NCBI GenBank assembly: GCA_964468375.1
Contig: CAYXUW010000050.1
Coordinates: forward strand, 1 to 16,854
Origin: CAYXUW01 sp964468375
GTDB taxonomy: Bacteria; Planctomycetota; Phycisphaerae; Sedimentisphaerales; Anaerobacaceae
DNA: 16,854 nucleotides
Reading direction: 5' to 3'
Part shown: positions 7,901 to 15,639 of the stretch, in pieces
Position numbering within the stretch: the stretch's first letter is position 1
How the letters are laid out: each line of letters opens with the position of its first letter
Program-made: the position numbers and the translations under genes
The notes under the pieces: model-generated
What the model was told of the DNA's origin: nothing
What the model saw: only the letters and a program-made list of their open reading frames with translations
The model's database searches: none

Positions 7901-8594
7901 CAGCGTTGCACCTGAAGCCGGCTTGCGGGAACTGGCCGAAAGTGAGTGGGCGCAATTTGTTAAGAACGAAACCGATAAAGTTTTGGCTGCAACCAGATTA
8001 GAAACTTCGTTGCCGCGGGTAACACAGATAGACCCATCGGTAGGCGCGGAGGCCAAGACAAGAGCTATAATTGCCATTGTTTTATCTCTCTTTGCAATTG
8101 TAACTTATATCTGGATTCGATTCGGCAATGTCCGCTACGGGCTTGCTGCAATCGTCGCGCTGGTGCATGACGTGTGCATTACACTTGGTGCTGTCACCGC
8201 GTGCACTTATATTGTGTCGACGGCAGTCGGAGAAAAGCTTTTAATCGGAGATTTCAAGATTGACCTTGCTATGATAGCAGCGTTTTTGACGTTAATTGGG
8301 TACTCGCTTAATGATACGATAGTTGTTTTCGACCGTATCAGAGAAAATCGGAAGAAGGCCCGGCTTAATCCGCAGGTGATTACCGACAGTATAAACCAGA
8401 CCGTATCCAGAACTATTTTGACATCTTTTACGACATTCATAGTAATTCTGATAATGTACATCTTCGGCGGGCAGGGATTAAGGGGCTTCACCTTTGCGAT
8501 TGGCTTCGGCATTATCATAGGCACATATTCGTCTATAGCAATAGCTGCACCGGTGCTGCTGATAGGCAGCAAGAGCAAAAAGGGAAGCAGCTAA
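4944..8594 (+). CDS. secDF: SecD-SecF fusion protein export membrane protein, with enlarged periplasmic regions
   Basis: A 1216-residue single-chain SecD plus SecF. These RND-superfamily proteins use proton flow to pull exported proteins out of SecYEG. Start ATG has GAGGAAA 3 nt upstream. SecD half: TM1 at about 8-24, GIDLAGGTSLIYEI (33-46), RRRIDP (68-73), LEFRVLP (334-340), the helical bundle at about 528-682 and SVDANVLIFERIREE with key Asp595. SecF half: TM7 at about 706-726, IEFTGGTSVQINL (738-750), bundle at about 1036-1207 with SLNDTIVVFDRIREN and Asp1124. Usual SecDF fusions have about 740-850 residues. The excess sits in two periplasmic places: about 220 residues between 95 and 333, helical and charged, and roughly 150 extra between 751 and 1033. 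No frameshift is seen. Converges with the phosphogluconolactonase gene 11 bp away. Confidence 0.95.
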   Translation: MNRNLLPKFILIVVLVVVAAWTLYPPDKTLKPGIDLAGGTSLIYEIDTQGLKANEKRDIAQKMITVLRRRIDPANIQNLVWRPQGGSRFEIQMPLASEETYEKRRNFEKARDELLAENINPATVLRSLQKPAEQRAEDFEEFTQGNPERIVILNNITEVYDERRELQGRRDELFSELKTSERVIAVAGLDLDSIKARLGDWIKLDEQQLKGALTDYLGSKDSLDLLSRYVNMYAEWAEVSERLTDATGVNIQYKEAERALDKLNLTEDQLKFCLEMRPGSSKRIRAINELKAEFPSRAEKIDKVVAAFDEYRPYRGRLDDPKDLQRMLKGAGILEFRVLPTFGHPEVDSEEMNNYVELLKTKGPKYASDNKYIWCEIENIDEWRMPDSVVAQFGDKFYVLASNKKDETVLHSAEGRDWSLQRAQPQTDRSGRRAIGFALDEKGGRLFSNVTGKNIGRPLCILLDGIAISAPNVESRIFTHGIITGSFTQTEVIDMVNKLNAGSLPARLIEQPISVKTIGPSIGADNRDKGIRAGLIGLAAVVFCMAVYYTLAGVIADAALFMNILFVLAAMALLRATFTLPGIAGIILTIGMSVDANVLIFERIREEQQRGSSLRVAVRNGYQRAFSTIFDANLTTFITAAILYWVASEEVKGFAIVLMLGILSSMFTALFVTRVVFDFLLDRRIITDHLVMLRLIHKPNVNWMGLRPVFFVISILLIAGGLFVFFTRDDAKNNKYDIEFTGGTSVQINLKDDADLSRQDVQDRIREVASSMNNPALAAANVYSVGESNEQYEINTTETNKTTATVTFSESKHTVGSVTSAIKKAQAKLGDRRLSNLIVTQGGTPAEFVIATSQVNKSLVKNVLSEAFPNADISEPEVDEIVSDAIITAFADELEIQQNLRPQIISKERIAGEFIDSHPGLVDFLGGIKIECEIEKAATAEEINRRLADLRFKPDTQDLDWYSYEILGSDMRAIEPNQPIKSFVYISVAPEAGLRELAESEWAQFVKNETDKVLAATRLETSLPRVTQIDPSVGAEAKTRAIIAIVLSLFAIVTYIWIRFGNVRYGLAAIVALVHDVCITLGAVTACTYIVSTAVGEKLLIGDFKIDLAMIAAFLTLIGYSLNDTIVVFDRIRENRKKARLNPQVITDSINQTVSRTILTSFTTFIVILIMYIFGGQGLRGFTFAIGFGIIIGTYSSIAIAAPVLLIGSKSKKGSS

Positions 8595-8605
8595 CAGAGG
8601 CGGTG

Positions 8606-9370
8606 TTATTTTGATGACAGTAACTTTGCCGCACTGCTGTCCGCCAGCCAGGTAACTTTATTAAGAATAGGCCAGAGGGTGTGAATAGGATACTGGACTT
8701 CGTCCGGTTCGTGAGTCAAAACCTCTTTTAAAATACCGGCTTTTTCTTCTCCCGAAACCAGCACAACCACATGAGATGCAGCGCACAGAACCGGATGCGT
8801 TAGTGTTATGCGGTTTTGCGTTTCGTCCAGGACATAGACAACACACGCCAGGTCTTCTTTATCGAAAGGCGCATAGCTGTTCGGAAACAACGAGCCGGTA
8901 TGTCCTTCGATGCCCATACCAAGCACAATCAGGTCGAACCCGGGGAGCTGATTTTGCTGCAAGCCAAAAACTTCCCGAATTGTCTCTTCGTATGCCTGTG
9001 TTGCTTCTTTGAAATCGCTGTATTCTGTCGGTATTCTGTGAACATTTTCTTCAGGGATGGGAACTTTAGTTAAAAAGGTGTCGGCGGCCAGTTTGTAATT
9101 GCTCCATTGTGAATCCGGCGGAACATACCTCTCATCGACCCAGAATAGCTGTATTTTGTCCCAGGGCAGAGATTTTGCCTTCGGTGCTTCGCCGAGCAGC
9201 TCAAAAAAGCGCTTAGGCGTATGTCCCCCGGATATCGCCACATAGAAGACGCCTTTTGCTTTTATTGCTTTTTCCGCATCATCAACGAAAAGTGCAGTGC
9301 TTCTATGTGCGAGACGTTCAGGGTCGGAAACAACTTCTACATTCGCTTTACGGTTTGCAGCGGTTTCCAT
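8606..9370 (-). CDS. pgl: 6-phosphogluconolactonase
   Basis: A 254-residue cytosolic enzyme of the NagB/Pgl sugar-isomerase superfamily, DevB type. It hydrolyses 6-phosphogluconolactone in the oxidative pentose phosphate pathway. Motifs: AISGGHTPKRFFELL (45-59), FWVDERYVPPDSQWSNYKLA (76-95) and LGMGIEGHTGSLFP (150-163) with the active-site His157. The family usually reads DGHTASLFP; here Asp is Glu and Ala is Gly, a conservative change. I prefer the ATG at 9370, with AAAGGGGG 4 nt upstream, over the in-frame ATG at 9385, which would add five residues (MKGGN) encoded by the ribosome site itself. Same strand as the efflux operon but about 165 bp after its last gene, so it may be transcribed separately. 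No zwf or gnd is in the window. Its 3' end faces the secDF stop. Confidence 0.92.
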   Translation of the reverse strand: METAANRKANVEVVSDPERLAHRSTALFVDDAEKAIKAKGVFYVAISGGHTPKRFFELLGEAPKAKSLPWDKIQLFWVDERYVPPDSQWSNYKLAADTFLTKVPIPEENVHRIPTEYSDFKEATQAYEETIREVFGLQQNQLPGFDLIVLGMGIEGHTGSLFPNSYAPFDKEDLACVVYVLDETQNRITLTHPVLCAASHVVVLVSGEEKAGILKEVLTHEPDEVQYPIHTLWPILNKVTWLADSSAAKLLSSK

Positions 9371-9374
9371 ATTT

Positions 9375-9382
9375 CCCCCTTT
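9375..9382 (-). promoter_or_regulatory. Ribosome binding site favouring the pgl start at 9370
   Basis: AAAGGGGG on the minus strand lies 4 nt before ATG 9370 and just after the alternative ATG 9385. A G-rich site with short spacing, so the choice is probable rather than certain. Confidence 0.5.
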
Positions 9383-9440
9383 CATTGCACCAAATACAAA
9401 CCGGAAATATTATCCGCTTTCGGAGGTGATTTAGCCAGAA

Positions 9441-9469
9441 AAATTTTCTAAAACATGCATGGAAAATTT
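9441..9469. repeat. AT-rich inverted repeat between the efflux operon and pgl
   Basis: AAATTTTC (9441-9448) and GAAAATTT (9462-9469) are perfect 8-bp inverted arms around a 13-nt loop that itself holds the palindrome CATGCATG (9454-9461). Read on the minus strand the second arm is followed by more T (TTTTTC). It could be a weak terminator for the efflux operon or a regulatory site for pgl. The rest of 9371-9534 shows only a poor promoter-like GATAAT at 9409-9414. Confidence 0.4.
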
Positions 9470-9534
9470 GTGCTGTTTGTTAACTTGCAGTCCCAAAGCC
9501 ACTTATAGTCCGGAAGATTTCGCTCAAATCGTCC

Positions 9535-9825
9535 TTAGGTGATGTCGTCAATTTCCCACATAAACGCCTTCAGACCTTCTGAGCCGAGTTTTTTTCTCAT
9601 CCGGCGGACATTTTCCATTGCCTGTTCTGCCTTGGATTGTTCGGTAACTACAAAAGTGCCGTAGTTAACTCCTGGCCAAACATCGGTGTCTAGATGCGGC
9701 TCGCTGAGCCGACCCTTGCCTATAGTGTTGGTGAATTTGGTGTAGCAGTCTATCCCGATGGACATCAGCATCTCATTTATCTCTTCATTTATCGCAGCGT
9801 TGTGAACAATCAAAACAGCTTTCAT
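9535..9825 (-). CDS. Small PII-like protein associated with the RND pump (PG0541-like family)
   Basis: A 96-residue soluble protein. Its pattern fits the ferredoxin-like PII fold: strand KAVLIVHNA (2-10), helix INEEINEMLMSIG (12-24), strand with TKFTNTIGKG (29-38), a short loop in the T-loop position (39-52, RLSEPHLDTDVWPG), strand YGTFVVTEQ (55-63), helix 64-80 and strand LKAFMWEID (85-93). PII-like proteins are usually trimers that bind nucleotides and dock on membrane transporters. I recall a family named after PG0541 as transporter-associated; the match is by eye. The in-frame ATG at 9831 overlaps the RND stop as ATGA but has no spaced ribosome site. The ATG at 9825 has AAAAGGA 5 nt upstream and is preferred. 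The tight link to the pump gene implies a regulatory partner; ligand unknown. Confidence 0.75.
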   Translation of the reverse strand: MKAVLIVHNAAINEEINEMLMSIGIDCYTKFTNTIGKGRLSEPHLDTDVWPGVNYGTFVVTEQSKAEQAMENVRRMRKKLGSEGLKAFMWEIDDIT

Positions 9826-9827
9826 AA

Positions 9828-12800
9828 TCATCCTTTTGCATTGCTTGATTTATAACCTTCGAATACGCTATAAAGAGTAGGCATTAAAATCAAGGTTACT
9901 ATTGTTCCCACAAGCAAACCGCCAATTACCGTTACTGCAAACGGGATCCAGATTTCAGAACCTTCACCTCTTGATAGTACCAGAGGCACCATCGCCAGAA
10001 CTGTTGTAGCGGTTGTGCATATCACCGGCCGCATCCTGTTGCGTCCGCCTTCCATAACTGCTTCATAAACGCTGAGACCACGACGGCGCATTATGCCTAT
10101 GAAACTTATGAGAATAATTCCGTCATTTACAACGATACCTACCATCATAATCAATGCCAGGAAAGTTATAACACTCATCGCTTGGCCCGTCAGCGCAAGG
10201 GCAATTATCACGCCTACGATACCGAATGGAATCGAAAGAAATATAATAAAGGGGTCGCGGAGGGATTCGAACTGCGAAGCCATCACCATATATACCAATC
10301 CCATTCCCAACACCACAGCAATTATCAATAAATGAAACGCTTCTCTTCTTTCTTCCTCGGCACCGGCAAATTTATAACTAAAACCGGGAGGCGCAGGAAT
10401 ACTATCGAGTGCCTTCTTAACATCCTTTACGACCGAGCCAAGGTCTCTGTCGCTGATTTCACCAGAAACAGTAATATACCGTGCCTGGTCTTTTCTCTCT
10501 ATCCTAGTCGGACCCACACCTTGCTCAATTGTAGCGATATTTGCCAGGGGGACCTGAGCGCCGGTGGGTAAACTGATGAATACATCCCTCAAATCTTCAA
10601 TTTTATCGCGATACTGCTCTTTCAGCCGAACTTCTATATCGTATTCATCGCCGCCCTCGCGATATTTCGTTGCAGTGCTGCCGGCGAAGAATGTTTCAAT
10701 GATTTGGCCTATAGTTTTCACGTCGAGTCCCAGTTTTGATGCTTTTTCGCGGTCAACGATGACTTTAACCTCCGGCTTTTCTTCTTTTCTGCTGATTTGA
10801 ATATCCTGGACGCCGTCGATATTCTCCATAGCTGCTTTAACAGAATCAGCATACTGTCGAGCCAAGTCCATATCGTGGCCGTAGAGTTCCACGGCCAAGT
10901 TGCCTCCGCTGCCGAACACCATTGCCTCAATCGGGTCTTCAACACTATAACGAATTGTTGCACCCGGTATATCATCCGTGATTTTGCGAAGTCTTTTTAT
11001 AATGTCGCGAGGTGTAATGTCCCGTTGGCTTTTTGGCTTTAAGCTGATAAATAAGAAGCCCTTGTAACTTTCCTCCTCGGTTGCGAACTGCCCGCCGCCG
11101 GAGCCGCCGTAAACACCCCAGCGGATGAAGCTGTCGCGCCTTTCGGGCACATTCTCTTCTGCTATTTTCTGTAGTTGCATTGCCACGTCCCCGGTGCGCT
11201 CGTAACGTGTGCCGATAGGCAGCTCGTAATCCGCTGACAGACGATTCTGGTCCTGTTCAGGGAAGAATTCTGTGCCGATAAAGTCAACAAGGCCGATACT
11301 CAGGATGAACAAAAGTGCGCAGGAGATAAAGACTTTCTTTCGATTGTTCAGCGACCAATTCAGAAATTTTACATACAAATCTTCTGTTCTGCTTAAAACC
11401 TTTTCTCCCAAACCGCAAAAGGCGCCCATTATTGATTTCGAAGTGTTTGCATCACTGACTTTCAGAATTTTTGAAGATACCATTGGAACGAGCATAAGGG
11501 CCGTGAACAGCGATGCTATCAGGGCCATAACAACGATCGCCGCAAACTGGCCGAATACAATCGCCGCTATTCCGCCGACGAATATAATCGGCGCAAAAAT
11601 AGAGATGGTCGTCAGAGTGGAAGCAATGACGGCAACGCCGACCTCGTTTGCCCCGAAGATAGCGCCCTCCTTCGGTCTTTGGCCTTTGGCGCGGTGACGA
11701 TTGATATTATCAACAACGACTATTGCATTATCCACAACAAGTCCGACGGCAATAGCTAAACTGGCAAGGGATGTTTCGTTAATTGTGTAGTCGGCCAGAT
11801 ACATCAGCAGAAAAGTAATAATTATCGATGTCGGAATCGCAAGAGCGACAATAATACTGGCTCGAAGGTCTCCCAGGAAAAAAAGAAGCACTACGAAAAC
11901 AAAAAATACAGCTCCCAAAACCGCATCCCGTAAATTCCTCACTGACGCCAGAATAAATTCGGAATTGTCCATCACCATTTTTGGTTTAACGTCGGGCGGC
12001 AAGTTCTTTTTTAATTCCTCGAGTTTTTCCCTGACCGCGCTGGCAACTTCAACGGTATTTTCACCACTTTGTTTTTGGACGAAGACGGCCATCGCTTTTT
12101 GGCCGTTCATTCGGACGTCGTAGGTTCTTTCCTTGAAGAAGTCTCTCACGTTCGCAATGTCTTTCAGCTTTATAGGCACGCCGTCCCGCTGGGCAACAAC
12201 AACTTCCGCAACTTCCTTAGGACTGGAGAATTCCTCTGGGGTGCGCAGCAAATAATCCTTGTAGCCGGACTTTATATTTCCGCCGGGAGTACTGACGTTT
12301 TGGGCTGCGAGAGCCGCATTTACTTGTGCGACGGATAAATTCAAAGCAGCCAGCTTATCTCGGTCTATATCAACGCGAATCTGCCGTTCCAGTCCTCCGC
12401 GAGGTGTTACCGAAGCGACACCTTTAACGCGCTTAAGCGGGTCGATTATTTCATCGTCAACTATGTCCTGTAAATCGGGATAGCTGTCATCGGCGGTAAT
12501 TGCGATAATTGCTATAGGCATCATCGCGATGTCAAATTTGAAAATAACAGGACTGTCGGCCTCTTCCGGCAGTATGTCTCTAATCAGGTCAATCTTTTCA
12601 CGTACATCGTTGATACTTTCATCTATTTCCTCACCCCATTTGAATCTTAATGTTACTGAAGAAATTCCTTCCTTGGAGATGGAAATTACTTGGTCTACGC
12701 CTGCTATGGTGCTGAGGGTGTCTTCCATCGGTTCGGTTACAAGCGTTTCTATTTCTTCGGGGCCTGCGCCTTCGTAGGAAGTGAGAACTGAGACCGCGGG

Positions 12801-12926
12801 TATTTCCAGTTCCGGCATCAGGTCAAGTCCGAGCCGCGACAGCGAAACCAGTCCAAGAACTATCATAGCTATGAATATCATCACTGTAGTTATAGGTCTG
12901 TTTACAGAAATTTGCGCAAGCTTCAT
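9828..12926 (-). CDS. RND-family multidrug efflux transporter (HAE1/AcrB type)
   Basis: A 1032-residue inner-membrane pump, full length for the family, with the expected internal duplication. Each half has one N-terminal span (about 11-30; 532-550), a large periplasmic porter/docking region and a six-helix bundle (about 330-490; 862-1022). The start MKLAQISVNRPITTVMIFIA and LDLMPELEIPAV are typical HAE1 sequences. The TM4 proton-relay motif reads GLVVDNAIVVVDNINRH: Asp399 matches AcrB Asp407 and the second Asp is Asn400, as in many HAE1 pumps. In TM10, GIVVNDGIILISF has Asn934 at about the place of AcrB Lys940. The pump exchanges protons for amphiphilic compounds; actual substrates cannot be told. 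The gene lies 15 bp after the adaptor gene and overlaps the PII-like gene's first possible ATG. Confidence 0.95.
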   Translation of the reverse strand: MKLAQISVNRPITTVMIFIAMIVLGLVSLSRLGLDLMPELEIPAVSVLTSYEGAGPEEIETLVTEPMEDTLSTIAGVDQVISISKEGISSVTLRFKWGEEIDESINDVREKIDLIRDILPEEADSPVIFKFDIAMMPIAIIAITADDSYPDLQDIVDDEIIDPLKRVKGVASVTPRGGLERQIRVDIDRDKLAALNLSVAQVNAALAAQNVSTPGGNIKSGYKDYLLRTPEEFSSPKEVAEVVVAQRDGVPIKLKDIANVRDFFKERTYDVRMNGQKAMAVFVQKQSGENTVEVASAVREKLEELKKNLPPDVKPKMVMDNSEFILASVRNLRDAVLGAVFFVFVVLLFFLGDLRASIIVALAIPTSIIITFLLMYLADYTINETSLASLAIAVGLVVDNAIVVVDNINRHRAKGQRPKEGAIFGANEVGVAVIASTLTTISIFAPIIFVGGIAAIVFGQFAAIVVMALIASLFTALMLVPMVSSKILKVSDANTSKSIMGAFCGLGEKVLSRTEDLYVKFLNWSLNNRKKVFISCALLFILSIGLVDFIGTEFFPEQDQNRLSADYELPIGTRYERTGDVAMQLQKIAEENVPERRDSFIRWGVYGGSGGGQFATEEESYKGFLFISLKPKSQRDITPRDIIKRLRKITDDIPGATIRYSVEDPIEAMVFGSGGNLAVELYGHDMDLARQYADSVKAAMENIDGVQDIQISRKEEKPEVKVIVDREKASKLGLDVKTIGQIIETFFAGSTATKYREGGDEYDIEVRLKEQYRDKIEDLRDVFISLPTGAQVPLANIATIEQGVGPTRIERKDQARYITVSGEISDRDLGSVVKDVKKALDSIPAPPGFSYKFAGAEEERREAFHLLIIAVVLGMGLVYMVMASQFESLRDPFIIFLSIPFGIVGVIIALALTGQAMSVITFLALIMMVGIVVNDGIILISFIGIMRRRGLSVYEAVMEGGRNRMRPVICTTATTVLAMVPLVLSRGEGSEIWIPFAVTVIGGLLVGTIVTLILMPTLYSVFEGYKSSNAKG
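9831..9837 (-). promoter_or_regulatory. Ribosome binding site for the PII-like gene, inside the RND stop region
   Basis: AAAAGGA (minus strand) is formed by the last codons of the pump gene. It is 5 nt before ATG 9825, so both genes are read from one message with likely translational coupling. Confidence 0.55.
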
Positions 12927-12941
12927 TTTGAATTCTGCCTT

Positions 12942-14090
12942 TTAGTCTTTGTCGATACCTATTTCTTCCAGTTTAACAACATCGACTTTAGTGCTTTCGA
13001 GAAGATAATTCATTCCGTTAATTACGAGTTTTTCTCCTTGGTTTAAGCCGTCGACTATTTCATACCTGTCCGCTTGGCGTATTCCAATTTTAACCAAGTG
13101 TTTATGTGCGGTCTCGTTTTTCACTACGTAAACATAGGGCTCACCTATTCTGTCGCCGAGAATTACATCGCGGGGAATAACAACGACATTATCTTTGCGC
13201 CGCACAATCAGGGTAACCCTGGCAAACATTCCGGGTTTGAGCAGTAAATCAGCGTTGTTCAGGCGAATCTCAATCTGTATTGTGTGCGTTTGTTCATCAA
13301 GAGCGGGATAAACGGAGTATACTTCGGCATCGAAAACCTTTTCTTCATATGCATCGACCCTGATTTCAGCAGGTGTCCCGACAAAGATTTTCTCAGCGTA
13401 TTTTTCTGCAACAGCAACAACTACTTTGACGGTATTCATATCGGCTATTGTAGCAATCCTGTCTCCTTCTCTAATGAGGTTGCCTTGGTCAATATGTTTA
13501 GCTGTAACTACGCCGTTAATAGGAGAAGTGATAGTCGATTCTTCAAGGTTTATTTTAGCGAGCCGTAGGTTGGCTTCGGCTAAATTAACCCTCGCTGCAG
13601 CCAGCTCAGCTGCGGTTACAGCTTTGTCTTTGTTCTGCTCCGTGGCGGATCCTCCTTCGAACAATCTTACCATACGCTCCTTTTCACGTTCAGCCTCGGC
13701 CAGTTCGACCTTTCTGGCCTGCAAATCCGCCCTGGCTGCTTCCACCTGCGCCAAATAAATATCATGGTCGATGACAGCAATTTGTTGGCCTTTTCTTACT
13801 ATTACCCCTTCCTCAACGGGAGCAAATGTGTCATTATCAAGGGTAACCTGCAAAGATTCAATTCTTCCAGGCACTTTTGATGTGACATCCACGATTTTGT
13901 TTGCCTCGATCCAGCCGGTTACTTCTATAGTCTCTTCTATTGAGTTGATGTCGACAGTTTCGACCTCAACCGGCACCGCTTTTTCCTGCTCCGAACTTTT
14001 ACCGGTTTTATATAGCACACCTAACCAGAAAATAACTAATGCCAATACAATCGCGGCTGTCCAATATATAGCTTTTTTATTTGCTTTCAT
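12942..14090 (-). CDS. RND efflux periplasmic adaptor (membrane fusion protein)
   Basis: 382 residues. A single N-terminal membrane anchor (about 9-27) lacks a lipobox, so the protein is probably held by the uncleaved helix. The order is then the usual one: first half of the barrel-sandwich (about 56-110, VTGWIEANKIVDVTSKVPGR), a coiled-coil hairpin (about 111-183, rich in Ala, Glu and Arg), the second lipoyl half with TITSPINGVVTAKHIDQGN (186-204), beta-barrel (about 215-300) and a membrane-proximal domain to the end. It bridges the RND pump and the TolC-like channel. Its first 14 bp overlap the 3' end of the tolC-like gene, with no clear ribosome site of its own, so translation is likely coupled. 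Subfamily and substrate cannot be set from the sequence. Confidence 0.94.
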   Translation of the reverse strand: MKANKKAIYWTAAIVLALVIFWLGVLYKTGKSSEQEKAVPVEVETVDINSIEETIEVTGWIEANKIVDVTSKVPGRIESLQVTLDNDTFAPVEEGVIVRKGQQIAVIDHDIYLAQVEAARADLQARKVELAEAEREKERMVRLFEGGSATEQNKDKAVTAAELAAARVNLAEANLRLAKINLEESTITSPINGVVTAKHIDQGNLIREGDRIATIADMNTVKVVVAVAEKYAEKIFVGTPAEIRVDAYEEKVFDAEVYSVYPALDEQTHTIQIEIRLNNADLLLKPGMFARVTLIVRRKDNVVVIPRDVILGDRIGEPYVYVVKNETAHKHLVKIGIRQADRYEIVDGLNQGEKLVINGMNYLLESTKVDVVKLEEIGIDKD

Positions 14091-15639
14091 TTTGGTTTAT
14101 CCCGTTTTCATTTATAAAAGTTGCCGAAGCTGTTTGTTTTACTGTTTCTGATTCCTTGTTATCTGATTCTATGTCGGGTTTGTCGGCTTCAATTGTGGTT
14201 AGGGTTCCCATAGCTTTTTGCAAATCAAGTTTGGCAATGATATGGGAATAGATGGCTTGGTAATAGAACGATTTCGCCTTTGTCAAAGCTGCCTCGGCAT
14301 CAATTACCTCAACTTGTGTGTTTATACCCTCCCTGTACCCAATCTTTGCGAGACGGCTTCCTTCTTTCGCTTTGGTGAGATTCAACTGTTGTGACTGAAC
14401 GAGCTCCTCTGCATTTTCGATGCTTAATAGTGCTTTGGTAAGTTCGAATAAAGCAGTTTCTTCTGCGTCAATTAAATCTATCTGGGATTGCTTAAATCGT
14501 GCTTTTTGCTGTATAATTTCGCCCTCGCGTGCGAAGCCGTCGAATATGGGCAGCGTTGCCGTAAGCCCGGCCTGCCAGGCATGGCCCCATTCGATTTCTA
14601 TGCTGTTATGGGGGTCGGGGTTTGCCCACGTGTTGTCATAGAAACCGCTGATAGTCGGCCAATATTGACTCCGGGCGATATTAAGCAGTTCTTTTTGATA
14701 CTTTATATCGAACTGCCGTTCGTATAAATCGGGACGGTTGCGATAAGCGACTCCAACGGCGTTTTCCATAGTCATTTCGATAGGAACGTAAAGCAGTTCG
14801 TCTGACAAAGTGAATTCACTATCCTGTGAAACGCCCATTACTTTAAGCAACTGTGTTTTTGATATGTTGATAGCGTTTTTGTTTTGTATCAGCTCAGCCT
14901 GGGAATTCGACAGTTCCACCTCGGCACGCAAGACATCGAAATGTGAAGCAACACCGCCTTGCTGTTTTTGTTTTACGTCGTCCAGATGGGCCTTGGCGGA
15001 ACGGACAGCGTCGGCGCTTATCTGATATAAATGCTGATTAAGCAGAACATCGTAATAAGATTGCTCTGCCTGGTAAATTACGTCTTGCGTCGCAGCTCGA
15101 ACCGTCTGGTCGGTAAGCAAAGAGAACAATTTTCCGGCGTTTAACCGGGCTATTATTGAGCCGCCGGCAAAAATCGGCTGAGTAACTACAAGGTCGGCCG
15201 AGTAATTATCTACATCCCCGAATGTTATTGGCCCTAAAGAGCCAACTTCATCTTTTCTTAGATAATCGCCGGTAAGGTTTATCGAAGGAAGAATCGCTGA
15301 ATAAGAACTTAGCTCGTTGCCGCGGGCGATTTCCTTTTCCTGAATAACGCGCTGCAGTGTCTTATTGTTTACAAGAGTCAGCTTCAGACAATCCTTCAAG
15401 CTTAGCTTGCCGTTTATCCGCGTTTGAGATTGCTCCTTGGCCTCTTTTTGGCTTTTCCACTGGCGATATGCGGCATCTCTGGATAGCGTTGCATCCTGGT
15501 AAAATTGTTCGCTGCTCGTGCATCCGGCTAATTGAAGTAAAAACAAAACACCCGCTGCAAACAGACCGGTTTTTAGCTGTTTAGCTTTCATATCCCTAAA
15601 CCAACAAACTATGTTCTTAATGTACGTTTGCTTTCTCAT
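14077..15639 (-). CDS. TolC-like outer-membrane efflux lipoprotein
   Basis: 520 residues, of which about 480 match the outer-membrane efflux protein pattern: two long repeats of helix-turn-helix and strands (about 80-275 and 285-475). Recognisable stretches are LKDCLKLTLVNNKTLQRVIQ (81-100), ADLVVTQPIFAGGSIIARLN and, in the second half, TATLPIFDGFAREGEIIQQK. A lipobox LAGC puts the lipid on Cys40. Two starts are possible. ATG 15639 overlaps the tetR stop as ATGA and adds a 16-residue leader. ATG 15591 gives a textbook lipoprotein signal (MKAKQLKTGLFAAG...) but its AGGGA is only about 1-2 nt away. I keep 15639 because of the coupling. The C-terminal tail after about 480 is polar and variable. 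It forms the outer-membrane exit duct for the pump. Confidence 0.93.
   Translation of the reverse strand: MRKQTYIKNIVCWFRDMKAKQLKTGLFAAGVLFLLQLAGCTSSEQFYQDATLSRDAAYRQWKSQKEAKEQSQTRINGKLSLKDCLKLTLVNNKTLQRVIQEKEIARGNELSSYSAILPSINLTGDYLRKDEVGSLGPITFGDVDNYSADLVVTQPIFAGGSIIARLNAGKLFSLLTDQTVRAATQDVIYQAEQSYYDVLLNQHLYQISADAVRSAKAHLDDVKQKQQGGVASHFDVLRAEVELSNSQAELIQNKNAINISKTQLLKVMGVSQDSEFTLSDELLYVPIEMTMENAVGVAYRNRPDLYERQFDIKYQKELLNIARSQYWPTISGFYDNTWANPDPHNSIEIEWGHAWQAGLTATLPIFDGFAREGEIIQQKARFKQSQIDLIDAEETALFELTKALLSIENAEELVQSQQLNLTKAKEGSRLAKIGYREGINTQVEVIDAEAALTKAKSFYYQAIYSHIIAKLDLQKAMGTLTTIEADKPDIESDNKESETVKQTASATFINENGINQNESK

Noticed and set aside
8595..8605. A shared bidirectional terminator between secDF and pgl
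   Set aside because: The 11-bp gap and flanking bases show no stem followed by a T-run on either strand.
9409..9414. GATAAT on the minus strand as a -10 box for pgl
   Set aside because: The hexamer 17 bp upstream (TGGCTA) matches -35 in only three positions; too weak to list as a promoter.
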